Below are positions 35,709-45,503 of a stretch of DNA of 64,000 bases, piece by piece. The notes beneath the pieces were generated by a model. That model was not told the origin of the DNA, searched no databases, and saw only the letters and a list, made by a program, of their open reading frames with translations. This stretch comes from Oceanospirillum linum. GTDB lineage: Bacteria; Pseudomonadota; Gammaproteobacteria; Pseudomonadales; Halomonadaceae. Location: contig NZ_MTSD02000002.1 of assembly GCF_001995095.2 (NCBI RefSeq), forward strand, positions 558,001-622,000, read 5' to 3'. Every line of letters starts with the position of its first letter. Position 1 is the stretch's first letter. The translations under genes and the position numbers were made by a program.

Positions 35709-36215
35709 ATGGCTGATCAGGTACTTTTAGTAATTGATCCTCAAAACGACTACTTCCCCGAGGGTAAGTATCCACTTTGGAACACTGGGCCTGTACTGGA
35801 AAAAATGAAACAGGCGATCAGAACCGCTAATGAAAAATTAATTCCGGTTATTCTGGTCCGCCATGAAGGTACCGAGAATAGCCCCTTTTTTAACCCGGAA
35901 ACCGTGGGTTCAGAGATCCACCCGGAGATTCAAAAGCTGGCCCCCAGCGCACCGGTAATCACTAAGCACTTTGCTGACAGCTTTGAGCAAACGCACCTTG
36001 CAACCCTTTTGTCAGAACTCAAGGCCAGCGAACTTCTGCTCTGCGGTATGATGACGCAAAACTGCATCACCCATACCGCTCTGTCTAAAATGGCAGAGCC
36101 CTATCAGGTAACCGTACTTAAGAACGCCTGCACAACGGCTGATGCTATGATTCATGGTATTGCGATCAACGCTCTCTCGGTGAGAACCCGGCTGATTGAA
36201 GTCGAGCAAATCTAA
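35709..36215 (+). CDS. Isochorismatase-like cysteine hydrolase
   Basis: A 168-residue hydrolase of the isochorismatase fold. The catalytic set is visible as Asp in LVIDPQNDY, Lys in VITKHFADSF and Cys in LCGMMTQNCITHTAL. The family cleaves amides and related bonds (nicotinamidase, N-carbamoyl compounds, ureidoacrylate); the substrate cannot be named here. The ATG at 35709 has GGAG 6 nt in front and is preferred over the in-frame ATG at 35697. It faces the GlxA-type regulator across 168 nt. Confidence 0.82.
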   Translation: MADQVLLVIDPQNDYFPEGKYPLWNTGPVLEKMKQAIRTANEKLIPVILVRHEGTENSPFFNPETVGSEIHPEIQKLAPSAPVITKHFADSFEQTHLATLLSELKASELLLCGMMTQNCITHTALSKMAEPYQVTVLKNACTTADAMIHGIAINALSVRTRLIEVEQI

Positions 36216-36513
36216 CCCACGAAGACCTGGGTATGATGCAGGCTGTTAACGTCTACAAACCGTAAAATACACTTGGGGGCTATTCCTTAAACAGAACGCC
36301 CCTCCTCTTCGCATCATCGGACCTGAATCACCATCAAACCAAAACGGCATTAAAAGCTGTTGATTACTACTCTCATTCCGTATATTAAGTATTACATTCA
36401 TTTTACGAATGTACAGCCCAAGCGATCCACGTCTTTCATTTACACATTATAAGTGTATCTTTTTAAAACCAGCTGTCGGCGCAAAGACCAAGACACACCG
36501 AATGGAGCGAACT

Positions 36514-38514
36514 ATGTTCTGGAAAAAAAAGACCACCCTCGACAAAGAGCAAAGTGAGTCACCGGTGAAGGTTGCCCAGCTGCACCATAACCAGATAAGC
36601 CCTCAGCAGCTTCAACCCTTGGCTTTTCATGATGGACAAGCTGCACTTGTAATGGCCTTTATCTCTCCCTGGCTGCCTTTTGAGCAGACTGCCCGAGCTT
36701 TGAAACAATCTCTCCCCTTTGCCCAACACTTTATTGCGGTCATGACCGCCGGGGAGCTCAGCTCCTGTGGTGGCAGCTTATATCATAAGGCCGATGAGCA
36801 ATGGGACAATATCGTGCTGCAGAGCTTCAGTCATCAGCTGTTTAGCGCTCTGGAACTACGCACGGTGAAGTTGCATTGCGATGACATAAAACGCGGTGAG
36901 CCTCAGATAAACGAACAACAACGTACAGAAAAAATTGAGCAGGAAATCCAACGCATCAGTCTGCCCTTTGATGTGCAGGCGCGGGATACACTGGCTTTAA
37001 CCTTTTTTGATGGCGTGACTGCCAGCGAAAACTTCTTTATGCAGGCGCTTTACTCCAGCAACAAACTCCCCTGCTACTTTGTTGGCGGCTCAGCGGGTGG
37101 CAAGCTGGACTTTAAACAAGCGGCAGTATTCGACGGCCAACAGGTTGTTGATGGTCAGGCTCTAATTCTTTTTTGTAAACTCAGCCCTGAAACCCGATAT
37201 GGCATATTCAAAAGCCATAATTTCCAGAAAACCGGCACTCATTTCACCGTTATCGAAGCAGATGTTCACACCCGAACAGTACAATCGGTAATGCGTGATG
37301 GTGAGCATAAGGCTCTTTCTCTGGTTCAGGTGCTATGTGATCACTTCCGCTGCCAGCCTGAAGCTCTGGACCACCATCTGGTCGGATACTCTTTTGGCGT
37401 TGATATCGGCGATGAACTCTTTATACGTTCGGTAGCAGATATTAATCAGGCAACCGAAACCGTTACCTTCTTTTGCGATCTGCATTTTGGCGACAAACTA
37501 CACCTGGTCAAGGCTGGTAGCTTTACCGACCAAACGGATCAGGCCTACCGGAAATTTTCCGCTGAGAAACCCCAGCCCGTTGCAATGCTGGCTAACGACT
37601 GTATTTTGCGCCGCCTTAATAATGGGCCGGATCTGGATCGCCTGAATACTTTCAAACAGATCCCAACTGCCGGGTTTTCCACTTTTGGCGAGCTGCTCGG
37701 TGTGCATATGAATCAGACCCTGACTGCAGTTTTCTTTTATCAGTTACCGGAGGGAGCCTCTTTCCGCGATGAATACGCGGATAATTTCCCACAGTACTAC
37801 AGCCACTTCCGTATGTACTTTATGGAATCCCGACTGAACAGTTTACGCCAAATCAACCAGCTACAAGCCCTGCTGATCGACCGGATGGCAGAATACAAAC
37901 CTCTGGTAAAATCCATCATAGGCGGCTTTGACTCTTTGCAGGAATACACTGCAAGCTCGCGGGATGTACTGAGCAATATTCAGCAGCGCTTTGATCATTT
38001 CAACAACCTGATTCTCGAACAGGAGTCAGACCGGATACAGCTACGCTCTGATGTGGATGTATTACAGAATAACGCTGAAGAAGTAACCACCGTTCTAAGT
38101 GTCATTTCTAATATTGCCGACCAAACAAGCCTGCTGGCACTGAACGCGGCCATTGAAGCAGCACGGGCCGGAGATGCAGGCCGGGGGTTTGCTGTCGTGG
38201 CAGACGAAGTACGCAACCTGTCACAGAACACCCAAAAGAGTGTCGACGAAACCGGAAAAACAATCGGCAATGTTTCCGGTTCTATTATCAGCATTAAGGG
38301 CACTATCGACCGAACCAGCCAGTTTGTTGAAGAGATCGCCTCAGGCTCTGCAGAGCTGAGCGAGGATATTCACAATATGGTCACATCTTCCACCCAGACC
38401 GGAGAAGAGGTCAGCGCCAATATTGCTAATATGAACAGCCTGGCACAACAGTTGGAGGAGATCGATGAAGAAGTGGACGCAATCCATCACCTGAAAGCCC
38501 TGAGTGAATACTAA
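36514..38514 (+). CDS. Cytosolic chemoreceptor with FIST sensor domain
   Basis: About 666 residues from the ATG at 36514 (MFWKKK), which has GGAG with 6 nt spacing; longer frames to 36409 have no ribosome site. The N-terminal about 390 residues form a FIST_N/FIST_C sensor ([20 protein letters not shown], then [32 protein letters not shown], then the [16 protein letters not shown] segment). The C-terminal part is a methyl-accepting signalling domain with the tip [23 protein letters not shown] and [12 protein letters not shown]. No membrane helices are visible, so it is a soluble receptor. FIST domains bind small ligands, possibly amino acids. A 7-bp inverted repeat TACATTC/GAATGTA lies at 36393-36413. 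Confidence 0.88.
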   Translation: MFWKKKTTLDKEQSESPVKVAQLHHNQISPQQLQPLAFHDGQAALVMAFISPWLPFEQTARALKQSLPFAQHFIAVMTAGELSSCGGSLYHKADEQWDNIVLQSFSHQLFSALELRTVKLHCDDIKRGEPQINEQQRTEKIEQEIQRISLPFDVQARDTLALTFFDGVTASENFFMQALYSSNKLPCYFVGGSAGGKLDFKQAAVFDGQQVVDGQALILFCKLSPETRYGIFKSHNFQKTGTHFTVIEADVHTRTVQSVMRDGEHKALSLVQVLCDHFRCQPEALDHHLVGYSFGVDIGDELFIRSVADINQATETVTFFCDLHFGDKLHLVKAGSFTDQTDQAYRKFSAEKPQPVAMLANDCILRRLNNGPDLDRLNTFKQIPTAGFSTFGELLGVHMNQTLTAVFFYQLPEGASFRDEYADNFPQYYSHFRMYFMESRLNSLRQINQLQALLIDRMAEYKPLVKSIIGGFDSLQEYTASSRDVLSNIQQRFDHFNNLILEQESDRIQLRSDVDVLQNNAEEVTTVLSVISNIADQTSLLALNAAIEAARAGDAGRGFAVVADEVRNLSQNTQKSVDETGKTIGNVSGSIISIKGTIDRTSQFVEEIASGSAELSEDIHNMVTSSTQTGEEVSANIANMNSLAQQLEEIDEEVDAIHHLKALSEY

Positions 38515-38540
38515 AGCGTCATTTTTCCCCGACCAAGCAA

Positions 38541-38565
38541 CCGGAGCCCTGGCTCCGGTCTTTCT
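38541..38565 (+). terminator. Intrinsic terminator after the FIST chemoreceptor gene
   Basis: CCGGAGCC (38541-38548) and GGCTCCGG (38551-38558) form an 8-bp stem with a 2-nt centre, followed by TCTTTCTG. Confidence 0.75.
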
Positions 38566-38626
38566 GTCATCCATATCGCCGATGGTAATCTGAGACCACG
38601 TAATATCTCACAAAGTAGCGCCAGAC

Positions 38627-39586
38627 TTAATGCGGTGCAGCGGTCTGATCCAGTGCCCGAATCTCAGGCTTATGGCTCTTATCCCCCAGCTCTGAAATAA
38701 CCATCGCCGCAACAATACAGGCCGCACCAACAGCACCCATCACACCAAGGTGCTCACTTAATACCACCCAGGCGGTTATATGCGCAAAGATCGGCTCAAG
38801 GGCAAATACCAGAGCAATTTTATGGGAGGGCAGCAGCGTCTGACAGGCAGACTGAGCCCATACGGCATAGGCTGTCCCGAGTGTCGAAGCCACCACAACC
38901 GAAAAAATAACAATCGGTTTACTGAACAACTCCCAACCCGTAATCGGCGGAGTTCCGGCATAATAGAATATAGGGTGATCACCCATTGCCGCTCCAATCA
39001 CGCTGTACAATGCCACAGCAAGCAACTGAATAATGCTCAGGGTAATCACCGGCATATTTCCCACCCAGTGACCTGTCAGTACAATATGGGCAGCAAAACC
39101 AAAGGCACAGATCAGCACCAGAAGATCTCCTTTGTTATACACATAAGCGGAGCCTCCCATGGTCAACAGGTACAGACCCAATGTTGCCAGAGAAACACCC
39201 AACCAAACCATCAGACGCACTTTCTGACGAAAAAGCAGCAATCCCAGCACAGGCACCAAGGGGACACTTAAGGCGGTAATAAAACCCGCATTGGATACCG
39301 AGGTAAAACGCAGACCTTCCGTCTGTGCATAAAAACCGATAAACAACATCGCCCCTAATACGGGTGCGGTTAGTAATAGCTTCTTTAGTTGATCCGGACG
39401 CACCTTCTCTTTACTGAAATACAGCAGAGGTAAGAGAGAAAGTGCAGCAAGAGCAAAGCGGATGGCATTAAAGGTGTGAGTCGGCAGTTCCGCCACGGCC
39501 AAATCAATCAGAACAAATTCTGTGCCCCAAATCAGGCTGATCAGAAAAACTAAAATAAATGCCAGTCTTGATGAACGTATTATCAT
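38627..39586 (-). CDS. EamA/DMT-family membrane transporter
   Basis: A 319-residue inner-membrane protein with about ten hydrophobic helices in two repeated five-helix halves, the EamA layout. The first half shows LIWGTEFVLIDLAVAELPTHTFNAIRFALAAL, typical of drug/metabolite exporters. The substrate is unknown; amino acid or amine export is common in this family. It is convergent with the FIST receptor gene and is separated from the antiporter gene on its right by a bidirectional hairpin. Confidence 0.82.
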   Translation of the reverse strand: MIIRSSRLAFILVFLISLIWGTEFVLIDLAVAELPTHTFNAIRFALAALSLLPLLYFSKEKVRPDQLKKLLLTAPVLGAMLFIGFYAQTEGLRFTSVSNAGFITALSVPLVPVLGLLLFRQKVRLMVWLGVSLATLGLYLLTMGGSAYVYNKGDLLVLICAFGFAAHIVLTGHWVGNMPVITLSIIQLLAVALYSVIGAAMGDHPIFYYAGTPPITGWELFSKPIVIFSVVVASTLGTAYAVWAQSACQTLLPSHKIALVFALEPIFAHITAWVVLSEHLGVMGAVGAACIVAAMVISELGDKSHKPEIRALDQTAAPH

Positions 39587-39626
39587 TATTATTTTTCCTT
39601 AAAGCTGAAACCTGTTAAACCCAAAA

Positions 39627-39661
39627 GCCCCTGATCCTTTCTCAGATCAGGGGCCTTTGTT
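39627..39661. terminator. Hairpin after the NhaC-type antiporter gene
   Basis: GCCCCTGATC (39627-39636) and GATCAGGGGC (39645-39654) form a perfect 10-bp stem with an 8-nt loop. Leftward it is followed by TTTTGGG and rightward by CTTTGTTC, so it can act in both directions. Confidence 0.75.
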
Positions 39662-39722
39662 CTTTTAGCTATACGCTTTAACGCAGTCGCAAAGAAGACC
39701 ATGCAGCGACCGGAGTGCTGTC

Positions 39723-41258
39723 CTATGCCATCCAGAAGCCGAGCATAATAAAGCCAACAAAGGCAAATACGGCACCTAACAGAGCATAAGGAATCTGAGT
39801 CAAACCATGCTGCATCGGCGTACAACCGGACCCCTGAGCAGAAAGCACTGTGGAATCACTAAAGAAGCAGGCATGGCTACCAAAAGCAGAGGCCGACAGT
39901 AGCGCACCCACTGTCAGCGGCATGGACATATCCATCGCCAGGGCCATAGGAATAACAATCGGCAGAGACACCACAAACACGCCCCAGCTGGAACCTGTGG
40001 CAAACACCACAGCCGCCATGGCAGCAAACACCAGTGCCGGAAGCATCTCCTTCGAAAGATAAGGGGTCAGAGTGTCGATGATATAAGGCGTCATACCCAG
40101 CTGATCATTGACATCCTTCAGCATAAACCCGGCACAAACCACCGCGATGGGGTGCAGCATCACTTTAAAGCCATCCAGCATGGAGTCCACCAGATCACTG
40201 AAGCTCAAAAGACGCTGCCAGAAATAGAGCACCATGGTGAACAGGGAGGCCACCAGAGCGCCCAGCAGCAGGTCGATCTCATAGTAAACACTCGCCGCGA
40301 TCAGAACCGCCATAGGTAGCAGAAAGTTGATCAGACCGACCACCGGTGACGTCTTGCGTAAGTTACTGGTATCGAATCCCATCTGCTGACCGCCATCAGG
40401 TATGCACTGCCCCTCTTGCGCTCGTTTTTCCGCCGCTTTCATGGGGCCAAAATCCCCCAGAATGCCGGCAGCAACCAGAAAAACAACAACCAAGGCGATC
40501 CAGCCGTAAGCCATAAAAGGGATAGACTCAATATAAAGAGACATCCCCTTACCTTCAGCAACAGCACCGTTTTCTTCTAACAGTGCAGCAAAATAAACGG
40601 CCCAGGTGGACACCGGCACCAAAATACAGACCGGGGCTGCAGTGGAGTCCACCAGAAAGGCCAGCTTCTCCCGGGAGATCTTGTAACGGTCGGTCAGATT
40701 TTTCATGGACGCGGATACCGCCAGAGAGTTCAGGTAGTCATCAATAAACACCATCACCCCCAAACCACAAGTCGTCAGCATGGTGCCCCGCTTGGTTTGG
40801 ATTCGCTTGGCAAGCAGCTCACCGAATGAGAGTACGCTGCCGCCGCGCTCCAGCATATTGATCAGGCCACCCATCATGCCGCAAACCAGCACAATCCAGG
40901 CGATAGTCTCATCCATCACAACCGCAAGAGAGATATCTCCCAGTCCCGTCACAATACCGGCGGGGTTTAGTAGCAGAAGTCCGGCGATAATACCGGCAAA
41001 AATCGATTCCAGCGGTTTTTTAGTCAGCACCGCTACCACCAGAATCAGCAGAGCAGGCAGCATACTGAAGAAGCCGTAACTTTCGCCTTCAGGCTGCAGA
41101 GTGGAAAGATAAGCAAACCCCGCCATAATCATGCCGTAAAACAGAACCCAGCGTGTGGGGTTGGAGACCATATCCGGTATTACAGCTTTATTCATAGAAG
41201 CCGAAGGCTCCTGAGTCATAGGCTCTGTAGCGGGAGACGAATAACTTGAACTGCTCAT
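39723..41258 (-). CDS. NhaC-type Na+/H+ antiporter family protein
   Basis: A 511-residue protein with about twelve hydrophobic helices. Segments such as IVLVCGMMGGLINMLERGG, VFIDDYLNSLAVSASMKNLTDRYKISREKLAFLVDSTAAPVC and FATGSSWGVFVVSLPIVIPMA mark the NhaC superfamily of secondary transporters. The family exchanges sodium for protons or for organic substrates such as amino acids. Beside the puuB-type gene on the same strand it could exchange an amine or amino acid, but this is only positional. The first 35 residues are Ser/Pro-rich and cytoplasmic, and the exact start is uncertain. Confidence 0.85.
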   Translation of the reverse strand: MSSSSYSSPATEPMTQEPSASMNKAVIPDMVSNPTRWVLFYGMIMAGFAYLSTLQPEGESYGFFSMLPALLILVVAVLTKKPLESIFAGIIAGLLLLNPAGIVTGLGDISLAVVMDETIAWIVLVCGMMGGLINMLERGGSVLSFGELLAKRIQTKRGTMLTTCGLGVMVFIDDYLNSLAVSASMKNLTDRYKISREKLAFLVDSTAAPVCILVPVSTWAVYFAALLEENGAVAEGKGMSLYIESIPFMAYGWIALVVVFLVAAGILGDFGPMKAAEKRAQEGQCIPDGGQQMGFDTSNLRKTSPVVGLINFLLPMAVLIAASVYYEIDLLLGALVASLFTMVLYFWQRLLSFSDLVDSMLDGFKVMLHPIAVVCAGFMLKDVNDQLGMTPYIIDTLTPYLSKEMLPALVFAAMAAVVFATGSSWGVFVVSLPIVIPMALAMDMSMPLTVGALLSASAFGSHACFFSDSTVLSAQGSGCTPMQHGLTQIPYALLGAVFAFVGFIMLGFWMA

Positions 41259-41577
41259 ATGCGTACCTGTTTATATTTTTTATACCCTGCAGGATGAGCA
41301 TCCCGCTCTCCTCAGGTGGTGTTTTACTGCCGGTCATCAATCTATCAGTTGGTAGCCAACAACAGTGACTAGCTGCAACGACAGACCCTGCATCCGACTT
41401 GTTTAACCGCTGGCTTAATCCCTGCCCACGACAAGTATTATTAGAATGAGGTAAGTAGCACCACGAACAGTCCCGGGAAGCTATAGGGTAGGACGGTCAG
41501 GTGCGCTCTTGCTGGTTGTATTTGAGATAACCCGGGTTTAGAAAACCCGGATATTCTGTGGTCAGTGCAGTGAGGTA
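41259..41577. other. Gap between puuB-type gene and antiporter gene, with hairpin
   Basis: No gene is seen. CCGGGTTT (41532-41539) and AAACCCGG (41543-41550) form a perfect 8-bp stem with a 3-nt loop just after the stop of the oxidase gene. It lacks a U run and may be a weak terminator. The remainder probably holds the antiporter promoter, which I cannot place. Confidence 0.45.
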
Positions 41578-42861
41578 TCAGATACCCAGTTTGTCTCGTA
41601 CGTTATAGTAGGCCGCACCCATTGCAGTGTAGGGCACACGCAATAAACGGCCGCCGGGGAACGGATACTGCGGCAGGTTTGCCAGAACATCATAGCGCTC
41701 CGCCTGCCCCTGAATCGCATCCGCCAACACACGGCCCGCCAGATGAGAACTGGTGACACCATGACCACTGTATCCCTGGGCGTAATAGACATTGCTGCCG
41801 ATCCGACCAAACTGCGGCAGACGCATCAAGGTCAGCAGGAAGTTACCGGTCCATGCGAAATCCACCTTCACATTCTTCAGTTCCGGGAAAGTCTTCAGCA
41901 TCTTAGGTACGATCAGAGATTCAATCTTATCCGGCTCACGGGCACCATAGGTTACGCCGCCACCATAGATCAGCCGGCCATCACCCGACAGGCGGTAGTA
42001 ATCCAGCAGGTAGTTACAGTCTTCCACACAGTTGTCTTTTGGCAGCAGAGCTTTCTGCTGCGCTTCAGAAAGTGGTTCTGTGGTGATCACCTGGGTTCCG
42101 CACGGCATCGCTTTCTGTTCCAGCTTAGGAATCAGACCGCCCAGATAGGCATTACCGGCTACAATGACAAAATCTGCAGTTACACAGCCTTTAGCCGTAT
42201 GAACTTTGGCTTTTTCGCCCTCTTCAACCCGGGTTACGGCAGAGGCTTCATAGATGGTGCCGCCCAGAGATTCAAAGGCTGCGGCCTCTCCCAGCACCAG
42301 ATTCAGAGGGTGAAAGTGACCGCCGGATTTATCCAGCAAACCACCGGGATAACGGCTTGTACCCACATGATCCTGAATCGAGCCAGCATCCAGCATCTCA
42401 AGCTGGGTATGGCCATGCTGCTCCCAAAGTGCTTTTTTTCCTTCCAGCTCTTTCAGCTGCTTACTGTTACAGGCCGCAAAGATACCGCCATTTTTCAGGT
42501 CACAATCGATCTTGTATTTTTGCACAAAGCCGCGAATAATCTCGCCGCCCTCAAAAGCCATTTTCCCCATCTCATCACCGGTCTCTTTACCATAGTGACG
42601 GGAGATAAAATCCATATCCCGGCTATAACTGTGTACGATCTGACCACCATTACGGCCAGATGCACCAAAGCCGATACGGCTGGCTTCCAGCACAACAACA
42701 TTAAAGCCACGTTCCGCTAAATGCAGCGCACTGGAAAGCCCGGTAAAACCTGCGCCAATAACGCAAATATCCGCCGTGACATCACCCTGCAATTCCGGTC
42801 GCAGGGACTTATCATTGGCCGAAGCGGCATAGTAAGAAGTGGTATGTGAAGGTACAGTCAT
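41578..42861 (-). CDS. puuB: FAD-dependent oxidase, gamma-glutamylputrescine oxidase type
   Basis: About 427 residues of the DAO/GlyOx family. The N-terminal FAD site is VIGAGFTGLSSALHLAERGFNVVVLEA (GxGxxG), followed by RIGFGASGRNGGQIVHSY and the C-terminal QGYSGHGVTSSHLAG. This combination is that of PuuB/PauB oxidases, which convert gamma-glutamylputrescine to gamma-glutamyl-aminobutanal with release of ammonia and peroxide, the second step after PuuA. The ATG at 42861 has GGAG 8 nt in front; a longer frame starts at 42906. Two TGATCA palindromes upstream tie it to the presumed GntR regulon. Confidence 0.85.
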   Translation of the reverse strand: MTVPSHTTSYYAASANDKSLRPELQGDVTADICVIGAGFTGLSSALHLAERGFNVVVLEASRIGFGASGRNGGQIVHSYSRDMDFISRHYGKETGDEMGKMAFEGGEIIRGFVQKYKIDCDLKNGGIFAACNSKQLKELEGKKALWEQHGHTQLEMLDAGSIQDHVGTSRYPGGLLDKSGGHFHPLNLVLGEAAAFESLGGTIYEASAVTRVEEGEKAKVHTAKGCVTADFVIVAGNAYLGGLIPKLEQKAMPCGTQVITTEPLSEAQQKALLPKDNCVEDCNYLLDYYRLSGDGRLIYGGGVTYGAREPDKIESLIVPKMLKTFPELKNVKVDFAWTGNFLLTLMRLPQFGRIGSNVYYAQGYSGHGVTSSHLAGRVLADAIQGQAERYDVLANLPQYPFPGGRLLRVPYTAMGAAYYNVRDKLGI

Positions 42862-43020
42862 ATCAGTGACTCCGGCATTCACTCTCAATTGGAGTGGTTG
42901 TCTCAAATGGTCGTCTTTTATCGGGAGGCCACTCTCAAAAGAGCAGCCCCACGGAATATTATTTATGGGTTAACGATACGCGCAGAAGGCAAGTATCAGA
43001 TATACCTACCAGGGGGTAAT

Positions 43021-43058
43021 TTTGTGATCACGATATCAGCAGCAGAAATTGATCACCT
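43021..43058. promoter_or_regulatory. TGATCA operator palindromes 10 and 11 upstream of puuB
   Basis: TTTTGTGATCACGA (core 43025-43030) and AATTGATCACCTAA (core 43050-43055), 25 nt apart, lie between the divergent puuB and efpL genes. A degenerate half site GTGATCGC follows at about 43106-43113. They match the palindromes around the GntR gene 11 kb away. Confidence 0.55.
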
Positions 43059-43170
43059 AACCAACAGGTCAATCCCCCCCGTCATACTAAAATACTGCTG
43101 ACGATGTGATCGCATTTTATAGTAATCTTGCCTGCAACATTTACACCCATAGCCTCTGAGGAATGAGAGC

Positions 43171-43737
43171 ATGCCGAAGGCAAGTGAAATCAAAAAAAAT
43201 GCAGCTGTAGAACTGGACGGGAATGTCTGGATCATCCGGGATATCGAGCGCTCTGTGCCCCAGGGCCGCGCCGGTGGCAGCATCTATCGTATGCGCATGT
43301 ACGATGTGGTAACCGGTGCCAAGCGGGATGAGTCTTTTAAAGATTCCGACATGCTGACATTGGCTGACCTGTTCCGCCGCCCGGCAATGCTGTCTTATAT
43401 TGATGGTGACGAGTACGTCTTTATGGACAGCGAGGATTACAGCTCATATAACTTACGTAAAGAATCCATCGCAGAAGAATCCGGCTTTATTACCGAAGAG
43501 ACTCAGGGCATTAACGTACTACTGGTCAATGATAGTCCCGTTGCCATTGAACTGCCCACCACGGTAGAGCTTGTTATCGCAGAAACAGACCCGTCAATTA
43601 AAGGGCAATCCGCAACCTCCCGCACTAAACCGGCCACCCTAAGCACAGGACTTGTGGTTCAGGTACCGGAGCATATCTCCGCCGGTGACCGTATTAAGGT
43701 GAACGTAGAAGAGCGTAAGTTTGGTGGTCGCGCTTAA
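43171..43737 (+). CDS. efpL: EF-P-like elongation factor EfpL (YeiP)
   Basis: A 188-residue protein with the three-domain EF-P layout (KOW-like, OB, C-terminal). The N-terminus [17 protein letters not shown] and the C-terminal [28 protein letters not shown] follow E. coli YeiP closely. The functional loop carries Arg33 in the place where canonical EF-P has its modified lysine, as in EfpL. The protein binds ribosomes stalled at polyproline and related motifs and promotes peptide bond formation. It is followed by a strong terminator, so it is monocistronic. The upstream region is shared with puuB, which may be chance. Confidence 0.92.
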   Translation: MPKASEIKKNAAVELDGNVWIIRDIERSVPQGRAGGSIYRMRMYDVVTGAKRDESFKDSDMLTLADLFRRPAMLSYIDGDEYVFMDSEDYSSYNLRKESIAEESGFITEETQGINVLLVNDSPVAIELPTTVELVIAETDPSIKGQSATSRTKPATLSTGLVVQVPEHISAGDRIKVNVEERKFGGRA

Positions 43738-43760
43738 ATCTTAAGCCGATGCTACAGCTA

Positions 43761-43792
43761 AACGCCCTGATCCCTTCAGGGCGTTTTGCGTT
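43761..43792 (+). terminator. Intrinsic terminator of efpL
   Basis: AACGCCCTGA (43761-43770) and TCAGGGCGTT (43776-43785) form a perfect 10-bp stem with a 5-nt loop; the run TTTTGCGTTT follows. Confidence 0.9.
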
Positions 43793-43894
43793 TCACCGCA
43801 ACAGGGTGGAACCTTCAGCCTAACAAGGCTAATATCCTGCCTTTTACGCTGCCCGACTTACCGGACAGCCTATTTACTATTCAAAGGAAACAAC

Positions 43895-44236
43895 GTGGCC
43901 AAACTGCTTTTTAAGCTCAACTCCGTGACCGATGAAGAAGCTGACTTTGTACGAGCACGCCTTGATAAAGCAGAGGTCAACTACTACGAAACCACCAAAG
44001 GCCGCTTTGGTATTTCGCTGGCAGCATTATGGCTGAGAGATGAAGAGGATTTTGAATCCGCAAGAGTACTGCTGGATGAGATTCAGCGGGACTGGCTGGA
44101 AGAGGTGCGCCAGCATCCTGTACAGACAACCGGCGAGCGTTTTTTAGAACATCCAACCCGTTTTCTCCTGAGCATTGTCGCCATCATCGCGATTGCCAGT
44201 CTGACCCTGATTCCGTTTTTGGATGCGTTTAAGTAA
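43895..44236 (+). CDS. DUF6164 family small membrane protein
   Basis: A 113-residue protein. The first 80 residues are charged and resemble a ferredoxin-like DUF2007/DUF6164 domain (VTDEEADFVRARLDKAEVNYYETTKGRFGISLAALWL). The C-terminus has one predicted membrane helix (FLLSIVAIIAIASLTLIPFL). The function is unknown; proteins of this kind are common and conserved in marine gammaproteobacteria. AAAGGAAACAAC precedes a GTG start. Immediately after its stop begins the first copy of a 42-bp direct repeat linked to the Y1 transposase gene. Confidence 0.75.
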   Translation: MAKLLFKLNSVTDEEADFVRARLDKAEVNYYETTKGRFGISLAALWLRDEEDFESARVLLDEIQRDWLEEVRQHPVQTTGERFLEHPTRFLLSIVAIIAIASLTLIPFLDAFK

Positions 44237-44237
44237 C

Positions 44238-44279
44238 AACACGTTAAATCCGCTTTCTGACCTATCTGAAAATAGCCTG
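44238..44279 (+). repeat. 42-bp direct repeat, copy 1
   Basis: Matches 44433-44474 at 40 of 42 positions (the two differences are TC against CA in the middle). It contains a copy of the last codons and stop region of the Y1 transposase gene, so it looks like a duplicated 3' end. Confidence 0.8.
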
Positions 44280-44351
44280 CGGCGGTGTTCATAGCGCTAG
44301 CTGGGAAACAGCATCTTAAGCGTAGGTCAGAGAGCTGGTTTTGGCAGGGTC

Positions 44352-44418
44352 AAATTATGGGTGTCCCGGTTTTTCTTTTCGAAGAGGCTTAAACGGGATT
44401 ACGGGACACCCATAATTT
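44352..44418. repeat. REP-like inverted repeat next to the Y1 transposase
   Basis: AAATTATGGGTGTCCCG (44352-44368) and its exact reverse complement (44402-44418) enclose 33 nt. Further direct copies of the arm, AAATTATGGGTGTCCC (45504-45519) and AAATTATGGGTGTC (45557-45570), lie on the other side of the transposase gene. This is the layout of a REP/BIME unit tied to a RAYT transposase. Confidence 0.75.
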
Positions 44419-44432
44419 AATTCAGTCATATT

Positions 44433-44474
44433 AACACGTTAAATCCGCTTCATGACCTATCTGAAAATAGCCTG
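44433..44474 (+). repeat. 42-bp direct repeat, copy 2
   Basis: Second copy of the repeat at 44238-44279. It overlaps the 3' end of the Y1 transposase gene, whose stop codon lies at 44457-44459. Confidence 0.8.
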
Positions 44475-45452
44475 TAGCTGCTGACCGGATGAGATCCATG
44501 CCAGTCCTTTATTCCGGGCAAACTGTTGCAGTTTTCTGAACCGCCCTACCGCACGGCAGCGTGGCATACCTTTGGGTCGCATCGCTTTCAGCCAGGCGTC
44601 TGCATCGATATTCAGCCGTTGCAGAATGGGCGGATAACCCTCGGGGATAGAGCCGTGTTTATCTTCCCGTTGGCAGCGTCCAGCCCAGTCGACCAGCGTC
44701 AGATAGTCCGCATAATCAAAAGGGATCACCTGTTCGCTACCCGCCTGAGTGGCGGATAAGGCTTTCAGTTTGGGTAGATCGGCTTCTTCACGGGCTTGAG
44801 TCCTTTGCCGGATACGCTGCTGCACCGAGGTAAAATCCGAGTGTTCCGGGCGATCAGCAAGCCCCGCCCGCACCGGATTCAGGTCGACATAGGCCATGCA
44901 GGTTAATAGCGCCTGCTCATCCAGCAGGGCCTGACTTTTAAAGCGCCCCTCCCAGAATCGGCCCGTACAGCCATCCTCTTCATTGGATTTTCGGGCGATA
45001 TACTCATTCAGGCAGCGCATAAACCAACTGATATCCATCAGACGCTGCCGCCAGTCTTCAATGATTTCAGTGGCTTTTTTCCGCTCAGCGTTACTGGAGC
45101 ACTCGTTTTTCTGATAACGCTCAATCAGAACCGGCGCTTTAAACAGCAGCAACCAACGACGGATCACCTCATCCTCAGACCAGGACTCCGCCTCAGCCTG
45201 ATTGATATAGAGCACCAGATGGTAATGGTTGGACATAATGGCGTAAGCACACACATCAACGGCGAACATCTGATCCAGCGCGGTTAAACGATCCAGAATC
45301 CATTGGCGGCGGTGTTCGTAGGACTGACCGGAAAAGGTATCTTCACCGCATAAGAATGCCCGCCGAACGCAGCGGGCGATGCAGTGGTAATACGGGGTAT
45401 CAGCGGTGCTGATCTGCTCATATCGGGCACGGGTCATGGTGTGATCCTCCAT
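44457..45452 (-). CDS. REP-associated Y1 (HUH) transposase, RAYT type
   Basis: A 331-residue protein of the Y1 transposase superfamily. The HUH motif is NHYHLVLY (near residue 75), and the probable catalytic tyrosine lies in the helix LTCMAYVDLNPVRAG, a hallmark of RAYT proteins. The C-terminal 130 residues are specific to the long single-copy group. Such enzymes nick single-stranded DNA at REP palindromes. The gene is flanked by REP-like repeats carrying AAATTATGGGTGTCCC on both sides, and by a 42-bp direct repeat at its 3' end. There are no classical IS ends. The annotated start at 45452 could be shortened to the ATG at 45437 (MTRARYEQ). Confidence 0.85.
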   Translation of the reverse strand: MEDHTMTRARYEQISTADTPYYHCIARCVRRAFLCGEDTFSGQSYEHRRQWILDRLTALDQMFAVDVCAYAIMSNHYHLVLYINQAEAESWSEDEVIRRWLLLFKAPVLIERYQKNECSSNAERKKATEIIEDWRQRLMDISWFMRCLNEYIARKSNEEDGCTGRFWEGRFKSQALLDEQALLTCMAYVDLNPVRAGLADRPEHSDFTSVQQRIRQRTQAREEADLPKLKALSATQAGSEQVIPFDYADYLTLVDWAGRCQREDKHGSIPEGYPPILQRLNIDADAWLKAMRPKGMPRCRAVGRFRKLQQFARNKGLAWISSGQQLQAIFR

Positions 45453-45503
45453 AATTTCACCAGTGCTTTAAGTGTAGATCAGGTGGCTGATTTTGGTAGG
45501 ATC

